A stretch of DNA of 18,964 bases, from assembly GCA_964486825.1 (NCBI GenBank), contig CAZAQS010000076.1:1-18964 (forward strand). The letters run 5' to 3'. Made by a program: the position numbers and the translations under genes. Source of the DNA: CAZAQS01 sp964486825 (GTDB taxonomy: Bacteria > Chloroflexota > Anaerolineae > Anaerolineales > UBA4823). Below, one piece after another: positions 12,503 to 18,964 of the stretch (positions are counted from its first letter, which is position 1; every line of letters starts with the position of its first letter). The notes below the pieces were generated by a model. The model did no database searches and was not told the DNA's origin. It was given only the letters and a program-made list of their open reading frames with translations.

Positions 12503-15352
12503 CTAATCCTTTTTCAAGTGCATAAAACCTCTCCAACTCCAGGCAACGATAGCTCCTGCTACCGCGCCTATTAATGTTATGAGAAGCACTCCACTTGTAC
12601 CCATGTCGTGAACTAACGATTTACTACCAGGCATTTTCAAGGCTAAATAAGAATAAGCAGCCAGGCCGCCGATCAAGATCAGGAAGGCAGACCGCATTCC
12701 CCAACGTACATGCCCGGAAAGACTGGAGACCCAATAGGTGGACAATCCAAGTAGCATGGTCAGGATAAAGGCCAAAGACCAGTCCCCAAAAGTGGTTTGA
12801 TCTTGAGGAGGGATAGGAGCAGGGGTCGGCTCGACCGTGGGTGTAATGGTAATGGTCACTGTCGGGGTGAGGGTTTCTGTTGGTGCGTCTGTTGGCGTTG
12901 GTTGGGTAGGCTGAGGTGTTGTCTCTGAAGGGATATCGAAGACCAACGGGTCAACAGTCCGGGCCAGTTCGCTCTCCGCCCGGATCTGGATCAGGCCGCT
13001 GTTTTCTATCCGGATATTGGCCCTGGCTATTCCTTCAGAGATCTCGGTCTCTATGATTTGAGAGATCGTTCCCTCACCACGAGTGACAACGAAACGGACG
13101 ATCGTCCGGTCGGGTACACGGTGCCCATTGCCATCGAGGATCGGCGAAGTGCGGACTGGAATTGAATCTCCGATCCTGAACCTGGGAACGACCGTAGGGA
13201 CAGGGGTTCCATTTCCATTTCCGTTCCCATTTTCGTTTTCTGCATCGTTATTATCCAGGAAGAGCTGAATGACCTGGTCAGGGTCAGGAAAAGTGGCTGC
13301 ATTCAGGTCGTAACCGGCCCCGCTAATTGTAACCGGGGAGGCTCCGGTAGGCCGGATATCCTTGAAAAACAGGCGGGCGGCGATATCGATTGCAGCAGGA
13401 GTTTTACTATACAAGCCATAATAAGCGGTCAACTTGGAGATGTCGGTGGCATCGAGGAAATACGGCGCGTTCAAGGCAAAGACGATCAGGTGTTTCTGTT
13501 GGTGCAGGTCAGGGCGGTTATCGAGGAAATTGCTGAGCGCCATGGAATGAGGAATGGAAGGGTTCTCGTTCAACATAACAAAGACGATCCACCTGGCCTC
13601 TCGCAGGTCCTGTTCCATTTCTGTGCCGGTATCCAGCATTTCTTGAAGGTCGACAAAGGAATAGGACGACAGATTACGCGGCTGGATCTGCCCACCCATT
13701 TGCTGGCTATACAGGCGAACTACCATATTTTCAAGTGCGTCCACCGAGATGGTGGGTAGGAGAGGGCATCTGGTGCATTGTCGCTCATATCGACTATCGG
13801 TAATAAAGACAATCCGATCGTTCCGTCCGGGCGGGTCTGGCATTGTATTGGCCAATTCGGCCTGAGATGGGCTGATCAATGTGGCTGCCTGTCGCATGAC
13901 CTCGAGTGTCACTCTCGATGAGTTGCCAAAAGAGCCTGGCAGGGTTTGGGAAGCCCAGGTCTGGTTTAGTGTAAATGTGTTGTTGTACATGCGCATCTTA
14001 AGCGTCAAGATGCGCAGGACCGACTCGTCAACTCGCTGGGCAAAGAACGAGTCCTGCCGGTAAACCTGGGTGAATAGTTCTAGAGTTTTTATGATATTGA
14101 GAAAGGAGTCAGGTTCATCGGTAGTTGAAAAATCACCCAGGAACAATACATCGTTGCCTGCCTGGAAAGCGTCGCGAGCCACGTAGCGCCCGAGATAGGT
14201 CTGCCCGGTGGTTTCGTAATACCGCTTCACCGCCCGGCCGCTCAGATCATCACTGACCATCACGCCGCCAGCCTGTCGCCAGCTATCGAAATCTGGCAAG
14301 CTCATCAGCTGGTTGAATGCATCCCGATCGAAGGTTACCGGGCGTCCCAGGGCCCGGCTGTTATCTTGGAAACCCTGGAAGCGGATATGAGAGGTTAGCA
14401 ACCCATCCGCACGCATGGCAGGGTCTTGAGCGCCTCCGGTAACAGCAAAGAAAGGCGCCAGCTCGATTTGCTTAAGCTGCTGCAACGACTTGCGCACCGT
14501 GGCAACTTCTTCTTCTGGCAGGCGATCGGAGCTACCGTAGCCGGGAAAATGCTTTGCGATCACCGCCATCTCCCCATTACTGCCTTCATGCACCCCACTG
14601 ATATAGGATTTACCTATCTCCCCCACCCAATATGGATCACCTCCAAAGGTGCGGATGCCCAGGTCGCCTGAGCCTTCCAGGTGAGGAGCCTCCAATACGT
14701 CCAGTGAAGGACCCAGCAACAGGTTGATTCCCAACATGTTGAGCTCGCTACCCAATACATGGCCCACCTCTTTTGCCAGCTCCGGGTTCCAGGTAGAACC
14801 GATTGCCATCTGGCTGGGAAGGGGAGTCATGCTGGTACTGTGGATTTGATCGTAAGGTGGACCACCGCCTTCCTGTGCGATTCCGATAAAAAGTGGGATG
14901 AAGGCAGGTCGAAATACTTCCCCTGTCGCAGGATTGGTTTGATCCTGTTGTGAGGCGTTATACTTGTTGGCCTGTAGCTGGCGGGTCAAACTTAAGGTTA
15001 CTGGGATGGTCTGGTCATGAGCGATGAAATTATCGTTGCTGGCTCGCAGCACTACACCACCGATATGGTATTTTGTAACCAGCTCGAAGACCCCATTTTG
15101 GGCTAAGGGACCCACCTCTGGGCCTTGAAATGTAACCAGGAAAAGCTGCCCGATCCGCTCTTCGGGAGTCAGGGTCTCCAGCAGGGCCTCTGCCCGCTGC
15201 CTGGAGATGTCTTCCTGGGAGGGCGAGGCTGCCATAGAGCCTGAGAATGTATTCAAGAACAGGAAAAGGATCGCTGCCAGATGAATGACGATCGCTAGCG
15301 ACCTTCCTCTCCTGAAGACCCTGTATGACCGGCGGCTTTCTCTCTCTCGCAA
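12503..15352 (-). CDS. Secreted, membrane-anchored glycoside hydrolase family 3 protein (NagZ-like, with altered active-site loop)
   Basis: 949 residues. A basic start and hydrophobic stretch (about 18-40, ending SMA-AS) form a signal peptide. The GH3 barrel follows (about 45-470): GVVLRASN, PLFIGIAQEGGG, KHFPGYG (K267-H268) and VMVSDDLSG with the predicted nucleophile D368. In NagZ enzymes the KHFPGHG loop carries an Asp-Ser-His with the catalytic His; here it reads SSDRLPEEE, without a His. A GH3 C-terminal sandwich (about 490-690), an Asn-Gly run (705-716), an Ig-like domain (about 718-805), a Thr/Pro-rich linker (about 811-850) and three transmembrane helices (about 858-876, 887-905, 921-940) complete it. 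Start TTG 15352 has a strong SD. It is last in a run after a CoA-transferase-like gene, at 54 bases. Substrate, perhaps an N-acetylhexosaminide, is uncertain. Confidence 0.88.
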   Translation of the reverse strand: MRERESRRSYRVFRRGRSLAIVIHLAAILFLFLNTFSGSMAASPSQEDISRQRAEALLETLTPEERIGQLFLVTFQGPEVGPLAQNGVFELVTKYHIGGVVLRASNDNFIAHDQTIPVTLSLTRQLQANKYNASQQDQTNPATGEVFRPAFIPLFIGIAQEGGGPPYDQIHSTSMTPLPSQMAIGSTWNPELAKEVGHVLGSELNMLGINLLLGPSLDVLEAPHLEGSGDLGIRTFGGDPYWVGEIGKSYISGVHEGSNGEMAVIAKHFPGYGSSDRLPEEEVATVRKSLQQLKQIELAPFFAVTGGAQDPAMRADGLLTSHIRFQGFQDNSRALGRPVTFDRDAFNQLMSLPDFDSWRQAGGVMVSDDLSGRAVKRYYETTGQTYLGRYVARDAFQAGNDVLFLGDFSTTDEPDSFLNIIKTLELFTQVYRQDSFFAQRVDESVLRILTLKMRMYNNTFTLNQTWASQTLPGSFGNSSRVTLEVMRQAATLISPSQAELANTMPDPPGRNDRIVFITDSRYERQCTRCPLLPTISVDALENMVVRLYSQQMGGQIQPRNLSSYSFVDLQEMLDTGTEMEQDLREARWIVFVMLNENPSIPHSMALSNFLDNRPDLHQQKHLIVFALNAPYFLDATDISKLTAYYGLYSKTPAAIDIAARLFFKDIRPTGASPVTISGAGYDLNAATFPDPDQVIQLFLDNNDAENENGNGNGNGTPVPTVVPRFRIGDSIPVRTSPILDGNGHRVPDRTIVRFVVTRGEGTISQIIETEISEGIARANIRIENSGLIQIRAESELARTVDPLVFDIPSETTPQPTQPTPTDAPTETLTPTVTITITPTVEPTPAPIPPQDQTTFGDWSLAFILTMLLGLSTYWVSSLSGHVRWGMRSAFLILIGGLAAYSYLALKMPGSKSLVHDMGTSGVLLITLIGAVAGAIVAWSWRGFMHLKKD
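13209..13240 (-). repeat. Hexamer-like low-complexity run coding Asn-Gly repeats in the GH3 protein
   Basis: Five imperfect copies of a CCATTT-type unit on the top strand encode the run ENENGNGNGNG. It forms a flexible hinge between the GH3 sandwich and the Ig-like domain. Such runs can change length by slippage in whole codon pairs without breaking the frame. Confidence 0.75.
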
Positions 15353-15360
15353 GTCCTTCT

Positions 15361-15370
15361 TTCCTCTCCT
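15361..15370 (-). promoter_or_regulatory. Ribosome binding site supporting the TTG start of the GH3 gene
   Basis: Minus-strand AGGAGAGGAA ends 8 bases before TTG 15352. No ATG or GTG start occurs in the frame between here and the signal-peptide core, so the TTG is well supported. Confidence 0.65.
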
Positions 15371-15406
15371 ATCAAGATACCCGTAAGGCCCGTAGTTGGG
15401 GCGCTC

Positions 15407-16264
15407 TTACAGTTCTTTGATTAATATCTCGTGCAGCAACTGCCGGCGTGCAGCGCCGCTTAACGATTCAAGTTTACGAATCCCTAGAGGATCGATCACC
15501 TCCCGCAGCAGGCGGAGCTCGTCATCCGATGGCAGCGGGGTCTCGTGTACATCCTGAGAAATATCGAATTCGAAGCCGGTATGAGAGCGTATTTTCTCAA
15601 TGCTAACGCCCGGGTGATAGGAGAACAGGCGCATCCGGCGATTTGAAAAACCTTCCGAGGCGGTCGAGGTCTGATCTCCAGGATCACCATAATCGAACTG
15701 GCCTAGGTCTGATATTAAGTAACGAGGACCTGCGCCATGCGTGCGTGCCGGATGATGACCCAATCCAGAAAGGACATCAAGCTTCTGAACGAAGGTCACC
15801 CTGGAGTGGCGGGGTACGTACAGATAGATATCGTTAATGAATGTTGTCACGTCCGGGATCCCTCCGCTACCGGGCAGCCGCAATCGAAGGCGACCAGTGG
15901 TAAGATAATCTTTCCCGAAGGCGATATTATTAAAGTTACCCGCTGCATCTACCTGGGCAGGGCGGAAGAATTCCTTCGGCTGCAAGCGGGGCAAGACATC
16001 CGCGGCTGCTCGAACAAATCCGACATTCGCCAGGGAACGGTCCAGCCAGAGACTTTCAATCCGGCGCAGGCCCAGGGGAGCGGGTTTCTGGCATACGCTC
16101 TGACCGATGGCTGAGGCGAAGTAAAGGTTTGGGGCGTGGGTATGCCTCGCAAGAAGGTACCCAGCCGTAACCAGGGGGGTAGCCAGTCCCTGGGCAACCA
16201 GCTCGCCGTCCTTAATCTGGCGGGCTATACATACTACCATAATTTCGTCAGCCGTGATGTCCAT
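15407..16264 (-). CDS. CoA-transferase family I, beta-subunit-like protein lacking the catalytic glutamate
   Basis: 285 residues from ATG 16264 (287 from GTG 16270). It aligns by eye along its length with glutaconate CoA-transferase subunit B: TADEIMVVCIARQIKDGELV at the start, AQVDAAGNFNN, LPGSGGIPDV, and the ending with HTGFEFDIS and EVIDPLGIRKLES. In GctB the catalytic Glu54 sits in VESG; the matching place here is ASAIG, with Ala at residue 52 (54 from the GTG). The actinobacterial IpdB group also lacks this Glu, and IpdAB is a ring-opening hydrolase rather than a transferase. No alpha subunit gene is adjacent; the gene before it is a dehydratase, overlapping by 17 bases. It may need an alpha partner coded elsewhere, act as a hydrolase, or have lost activity. 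Confidence 0.8.
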   Translation of the reverse strand: MDITADEIMVVCIARQIKDGELVAQGLATPLVTAGYLLARHTHAPNLYFASAIGQSVCQKPAPLGLRRIESLWLDRSLANVGFVRAAADVLPRLQPKEFFRPAQVDAAGNFNNIAFGKDYLTTGRLRLRLPGSGGIPDVTTFINDIYLYVPRHSRVTFVQKLDVLSGLGHHPARTHGAGPRYLISDLGQFDYGDPGDQTSTASEGFSNRRMRLFSYHPGVSIEKIRSHTGFEFDISQDVHETPLPSDDELRLLREVIDPLGIRKLESLSGAARRQLLHEILIKEL

Positions 16265-17219
16265 CCTCACTCACTATTTTACTATGTAGCTCTGCCTGGA
16301 TATTGCCTCCGCTGATGAGCACGATAGCCGGACGTTGGCTGACTTTCTTCGACAAAACGGCAGCCAGCGCGGCTGCTGCTGACCCCTCGATGCGTTCCTG
16401 GTAGCTCCGCCAGCAATATGCGATTGCACTGGAAATCTCTTCCTCGCTGACCAGAATAAAATCATCCACCAGGCGCTTGACCATCGGAATGGTCAACGAA
16501 TCCGGTTCGACTGGGCCGGCTAACCCGTCTGCAAGACTGGGAAGCTCGACGGAAGAGGACTGGGAACCGTGGTGATAGAGGTCATATAAGAAGGTAGACG
16601 CCTGAGATTGTACAGCAACCAGTCGTTGGGGTGATCCTGCGCCAGGCTCCAGGCTTTGAATAGCAGCTCCAATACCGGCGACCAGGCCTCCGCCGCCAGC
16701 AGGCACTACCCAGGTCATGCTTGAACGTTTGGGCAGGTCCGACCAGATCTCCAGTCCAGCGGTTCCCTGTCCGGCGATCACCTGCGCGTCGTTATACGGC
16801 GAGATCCAGACGCCTCCGCTAGAGCGCACGTATTCCAATCCAGCCAGTTCAGCATCGCCATATCCTCCTTGGACAAGATGGACATCTGCACCCAGGGCCT
16901 GCATGGCTTCCACTTTGGCTGGTACAGCATGTTCAGAGGCGAAGATAATGGCCCGAGTACCAGCTTGATTGGCTGCCAGGGCTACCCCCTGACCATGATT
17001 CCCGGCAGAAGCTGTTACGATGCCGCGCTTACGATCCAATTCACCCAGAGTCAAAACCTTGTTGAAGGCTCCACGTGCTTTGAACGACCCGGTCACCTGG
17101 CGATTCTCCCATTTCATGTAAATCTGGTTCGCCGGGTCAAAGGTCAGAGGCGTATGGGTGATATAGGGGGAAATGCGTTGAGCAGCTTCGTGAAGCCAGG
17201 TCTGTGGAAACATTTCCAC
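16248..17219 (-). CDS. Threonine dehydratase / serine racemase-like PLP enzyme (fold type II)
   Basis: 323 residues from GTG 17219. Threonine dehydratases convert threonine to 2-oxobutyrate and ammonia; relatives act on serine or racemise it. Visible marks: the PLP lysine K47 in TGSFKARGA, SAGNHGQG (71-78), the phosphate-binding glycine loop PAGGGG (173-178), and a C-terminal ISGGN. No ACT regulatory domain is present, so it is the short catabolic type, not feedback-inhibited IlvA. The frame stays open to 17309, but that extension overlaps the preceding phosphodiesterase gene by 77 bases. GTG 17219 has AAAGG nine bases upstream; ATG 17213 is an alternative. It overlaps the CoA-transferase-like gene at its end by 17 bases, so the two are likely co-translated. 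Confidence 0.9.
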   Translation of the reverse strand: MEMFPQTWLHEAAQRISPYITHTPLTFDPANQIYMKWENRQVTGSFKARGAFNKVLTLGELDRKRGIVTASAGNHGQGVALAANQAGTRAIIFASEHAVPAKVEAMQALGADVHLVQGGYGDAELAGLEYVRSSGGVWISPYNDAQVIAGQGTAGLEIWSDLPKRSSMTWVVPAGGGGLVAGIGAAIQSLEPGAGSPQRLVAVQSQASTFLYDLYHHGSQSSSVELPSLADGLAGPVEPDSLTIPMVKRLVDDFILVSEEEISSAIAYCWRSYQERIEGSAAAALAAVLSKKVSQRPAIVLISGGNIQAELHSKIVSEDGHHG

Positions 17220-17232
17220 TCGAACCAACCTT

Positions 17233-17988
17233 TCAAGTATAGAGGGCTGCCAGAGTCGCTCGAGCCAGGAGGGGATCGTCGGTAAAGATACCATCGGCGC
17301 CGCAGGCATACAGCCGGCGCATATCTTCAGGCTCGTTTACAGTATAGGTATGCAACCGTCGCCCTTGGGCATGCACCTTCTTGACGAGTGATTCATTGAC
17401 ATCTCCAAGCCACGGGTGCAGCGCTTCGTGGGGGATCAGGTTTGCCAGGCGGGTGCGGGTCCAGGCTCCTGCCCAGCCATCCAACCCTAACAAGCCAATT
17501 GGAGCTTTAGGCAGGTACCTGCGTATCCGTAGTAAAGCAAGCGGGTTAAATGAGGAAAACATTACCTGGCGTTCCAAACCGAAACGGCTTACTAGACCGG
17601 CAGCAATAGCGGGTAGAGGGTCTGCAGGAGAGGCGTAGTTGGTTAACTCGATATTGATTGGGATGCGCCCACCCACGGCCTCGAAAACCTCATCCAGGGT
17701 AGGGATTTTTTCTTGCCGGAAAGTGATGTCGAAGTACGAACCAGCATCCAGCTCTTTTAGTGCCGCCAGGGGTTGCTTTCCCACTTTACCCGTTCCATCG
17801 GTTGTTCGGTCAACTGTGCTGTCATGGATGATAACCACATACCCATCGCTGCTCAGCTTTGCATCCAGCTCTATAGCGTCTGCCTTATGCTCGATAGCCA
17901 GCTCAAAAGCAGCCAGGGTGTTCTCCGGAGCGTGCATTTTTGACCCCCGGTGTGCGAAAATTGAGGGCCTGGGTAAATATGAAAACAT
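17233..17988 (-). CDS. ugpQ: Glycerophosphodiester phosphodiesterase
   Basis: 251 residues, the usual length of the soluble bacterial enzymes. It hydrolyses glycerophosphodiesters, the deacylated phospholipid headgroups, to glycerol 3-phosphate and an alcohol. Metal and catalytic residues are visible: H13-R14 in FAHRGSKMHAPENT, E40 and D42 in AIELDAKLSSDG, and H55-D56 in VIIHDSTVDRTTDGTG. E118 in INIELT and the closing GADGIFTDDP also fit. No signal peptide is seen, so it acts in the cytoplasm, as UgpQ does; the symbol reflects this type, not proven orthology. AGGA lies 8 bases before ATG 17988. It sits 13 bases after the AAA+ ATPase gene and 13 bases before the dehydratase start, so it belongs to the same transcript. 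Confidence 0.93.
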   Translation of the reverse strand: MFSYLPRPSIFAHRGSKMHAPENTLAAFELAIEHKADAIELDAKLSSDGYVVIIHDSTVDRTTDGTGKVGKQPLAALKELDAGSYFDITFRQEKIPTLDEVFEAVGGRIPINIELTNYASPADPLPAIAAGLVSRFGLERQVMFSSFNPLALLRIRRYLPKAPIGLLGLDGWAGAWTRTRLANLIPHEALHPWLGDVNESLVKKVHAQGRRLHTYTVNEPEDMRRLYACGADGIFTDDPLLARATLAALYT

Positions 17989-18001
17989 CTGGGTATTCCT
18001 G

Positions 18002-18964
18002 CTATAACTCTACAAAATATGACTCAGCCGCCCGGTCGATCAGCTCTCGTGTAAGGGAAGGCTCCGTGCCCATGTAATTGGCGATATCCAGGATCTGGTC
18101 GCATAGGTCGCGTGGGTGGGAGGCGCGCAGCTTGCGGTTACGCTTGACATACCATTCTTGGAGAAGGTAGGCTAACCCTTGGTCGGAGTAGGTGATGCCC
18201 TTGCTGTTCGCAACCCGGTTGAAGATCTCGCGATAATCTTCAAAGCTTGGATCAACGATCTCGATCTTGTGACGTAACCGGCGCAAGAAGGCTTCATCAA
18301 CCAGGTCTTTAGGGGGTAGGTTGGTCGAGAAGACCACCAGAACGTCAAAAGGTATCTCAATTTTCCTTCCGGTGTGGAGGGTGAGAAAATCGATGCGATT
18401 TTCCAAGGGAACAATCCAACGGTTAAGCAAGTCCCGCGGTCGTACGAGTTGGCGGCCAAAGTCATCGATCAGTAATATACCGCCGTTGGCCTTGACCTGG
18501 AAAGGCGCTTCGTAGTACTTATTGACATCATCAAATACCAGATCCAGGCCGGCTAAAGTGAGCTCGCCCCCGGTTACAACGAAGGGACGGTTGATGCGCA
18601 CCCAACGTGGGTCACGACGGATTCCCGAGCGCAGGCTTCCGGTCGAGTTGGAATTGCCGTTTTCGTCCTTATAGATCACATGGTTGACCGAATCGTACAG
18701 CTTGACGACCTGCCCATCCACGTAAATGGCGTACGGGATATACAGGCTTTCCTCAAGGATCATGTTGCCGATTGCCCTGGCAATGCTGGTCTTCCCATTT
18801 CCCGGCGGGCCATAGAAGAATATCGAGGTGCCGGAGTTGACGGCAGGACCAATACGCTGGTAGGTCTTTTCGGAAATCACCAGATTGGAGAGGACCTGGC
18901 GTAGAATCCGGTTGGTAACCTGGGTCCGGCTTCGGCTCTGCCGGAGAATGGAATCGATATAGGC
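18002..18964 (-). CDS. AAA+ ATPase of unknown role (5' end outside the window)
   Basis: 321 codons are visible and the frame continues past the window edge, so the true start lies beyond 18964; a GTG at 18880 is internal. The upstream 28 codons (AYIDSILRQSRSRTQVTN...) continue without a stop. Walker A is GPPGNGKTS and Walker B is GGILLIDDFGRQ. A sensor-1 region FSTNLPPKDLVD and an arginine-rich FLRRLRHKIEI follow, then a helical lid. An unusual insert between the Walker motifs (VDGQVVKLYDSVNH, then INRPFVVTGGELTL) is typical of a family of stand-alone bacterial AAA proteins often carrying an N-terminal winged helix. No partner such as a VWA-domain protein is visible. It is 13 bases upstream of the phosphodiesterase gene and heads the visible part of the run. 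The substrate is unknown. Confidence 0.85.
   Translation of the reverse strand, partial: AYIDSILRQSRSRTQVTNRILRQVLSNLVISEKTYQRIGPAVNSGTSIFFYGPPGNGKTSIARAIGNMILEESLYIPYAIYVDGQVVKLYDSVNHVIYKDENGNSNSTGSLRSGIRRDPRWVRINRPFVVTGGELTLAGLDLVFDDVNKYYEAPFQVKANGGILLIDDFGRQLVRPRDLLNRWIVPLENRIDFLTLHTGRKIEIPFDVLVVFSTNLPPKDLVDEAFLRRLRHKIEIVDPSFEDYREIFNRVANSKGITYSDQGLAYLLQEWYVKRNRKLRASHPRDLCDQILDIANYMGTEPSLTRELIDRAAESYFVEL

Noticed and set aside
13209..13240. Short tandem repeat considered as a CRISPR-like or regulatory array
   Set aside because: The units are 6 bases long without spacers and lie in frame inside the GH3 gene, coding Asn-Gly; it is a protein linker.
17220..17309. N-terminal extension of the threonine dehydratase-like enzyme to 17309
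   Set aside because: It overlaps the end of the phosphodiesterase gene by 77 bases, and the extra residues are not family-like. GTG 17219 or ATG 17213 fits the fold's normal start.
18878..18880. GTG at 18880 as the start of the AAA+ ATPase
   Set aside because: The frame continues open to the window edge with plausible coding sequence, there is no SD before the GTG, and it falls only about 25 residues before the Walker A motif, too close for the family's N-terminal part.

Overview
The window looks like a chromosomal segment of a Chloroflexota bacterium, most likely of the Anaerolineae type. I infer this from the style of the proteins (FHA-winged-helix regulator beside a Ser/Thr kinase, CpXC-domain protein, Thr/Pro-rich membrane-anchored GH3, tandem metabolic genes in short runs), not from a database match. 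Base composition is mid-GC and even. I see no tRNA, rRNA, insertion sequence, phage gene or CRISPR array. Coding density is high: the longest non-coding stretch is about 295 bases (5991-6285), and it carries divergent promoters and a structured leader.

Layout. (1) 1-2550, plus strand: the 3' half of a 2-oxoacid (pyruvate-type) dehydrogenase E1 beta gene, the complete E2 acyltransferase gene, and an unrecognised 191-residue helical protein, closed by a clear intrinsic terminator. (2) 5990-2584, minus strand: tgt (tRNA-guanine transglycosylase), uppP (undecaprenyl-diphosphatase), a lone PstS-like lipoprotein and a RimJ/RimL-type acetyltransferase, probably one transcript from a promoter at about 6033-6060. 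(3) 6128-9175, plus strand: an extended -10 promoter, a leader with a long hairpin and an overlapping G-quadruplex-capable run, a class III aminotransferase, and a soluble GAF-PAS histidine kinase whose start overlaps the aminotransferase stop. (4) 9320-10663, plus: a CpXC zinc-ribbon protein with a long helical tail. (5) 11384-10716 minus and 11482-12474 plus: a divergent pair, an FHA-winged-helix regulator and a membrane-anchored Ser/Thr kinase. (6) 18964-12503, minus: AAA+ ATPase (partial), glycerophosphodiester phosphodiesterase, threonine dehydratase-like enzyme, CoA-transferase beta-like subunit and a large membrane-anchored GH3 protein, tightly spaced and probably an operon.

How the genes fit together. 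The first run supplies acetyl-CoA or another acyl-CoA. The second mixes tRNA modification, recycling of the cell-wall lipid carrier and a surface binding protein. The kinase and FHA regulator look like a self-contained phospho-signalling switch, comparable to PknH-EmbR of mycobacteria but with the regulator's domains in the opposite order. The last run combines amino-acid, lipid-headgroup and acyl-CoA catabolism with an extracytoplasmic glycoside hydrolase.

The most unusual signals are: the hairpin/G-quadruplex/anti-SD arrangement upstream of the aminotransferase; the CoA-transferase beta subunit that lacks the catalytic glutamate and has no alpha partner here; the GH3 protein that keeps its nucleophile but lacks the NagZ-type catalytic histidine; and the divergent kinase/FHA-regulator pair. 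I found no clear-cut new defence or mobile system.
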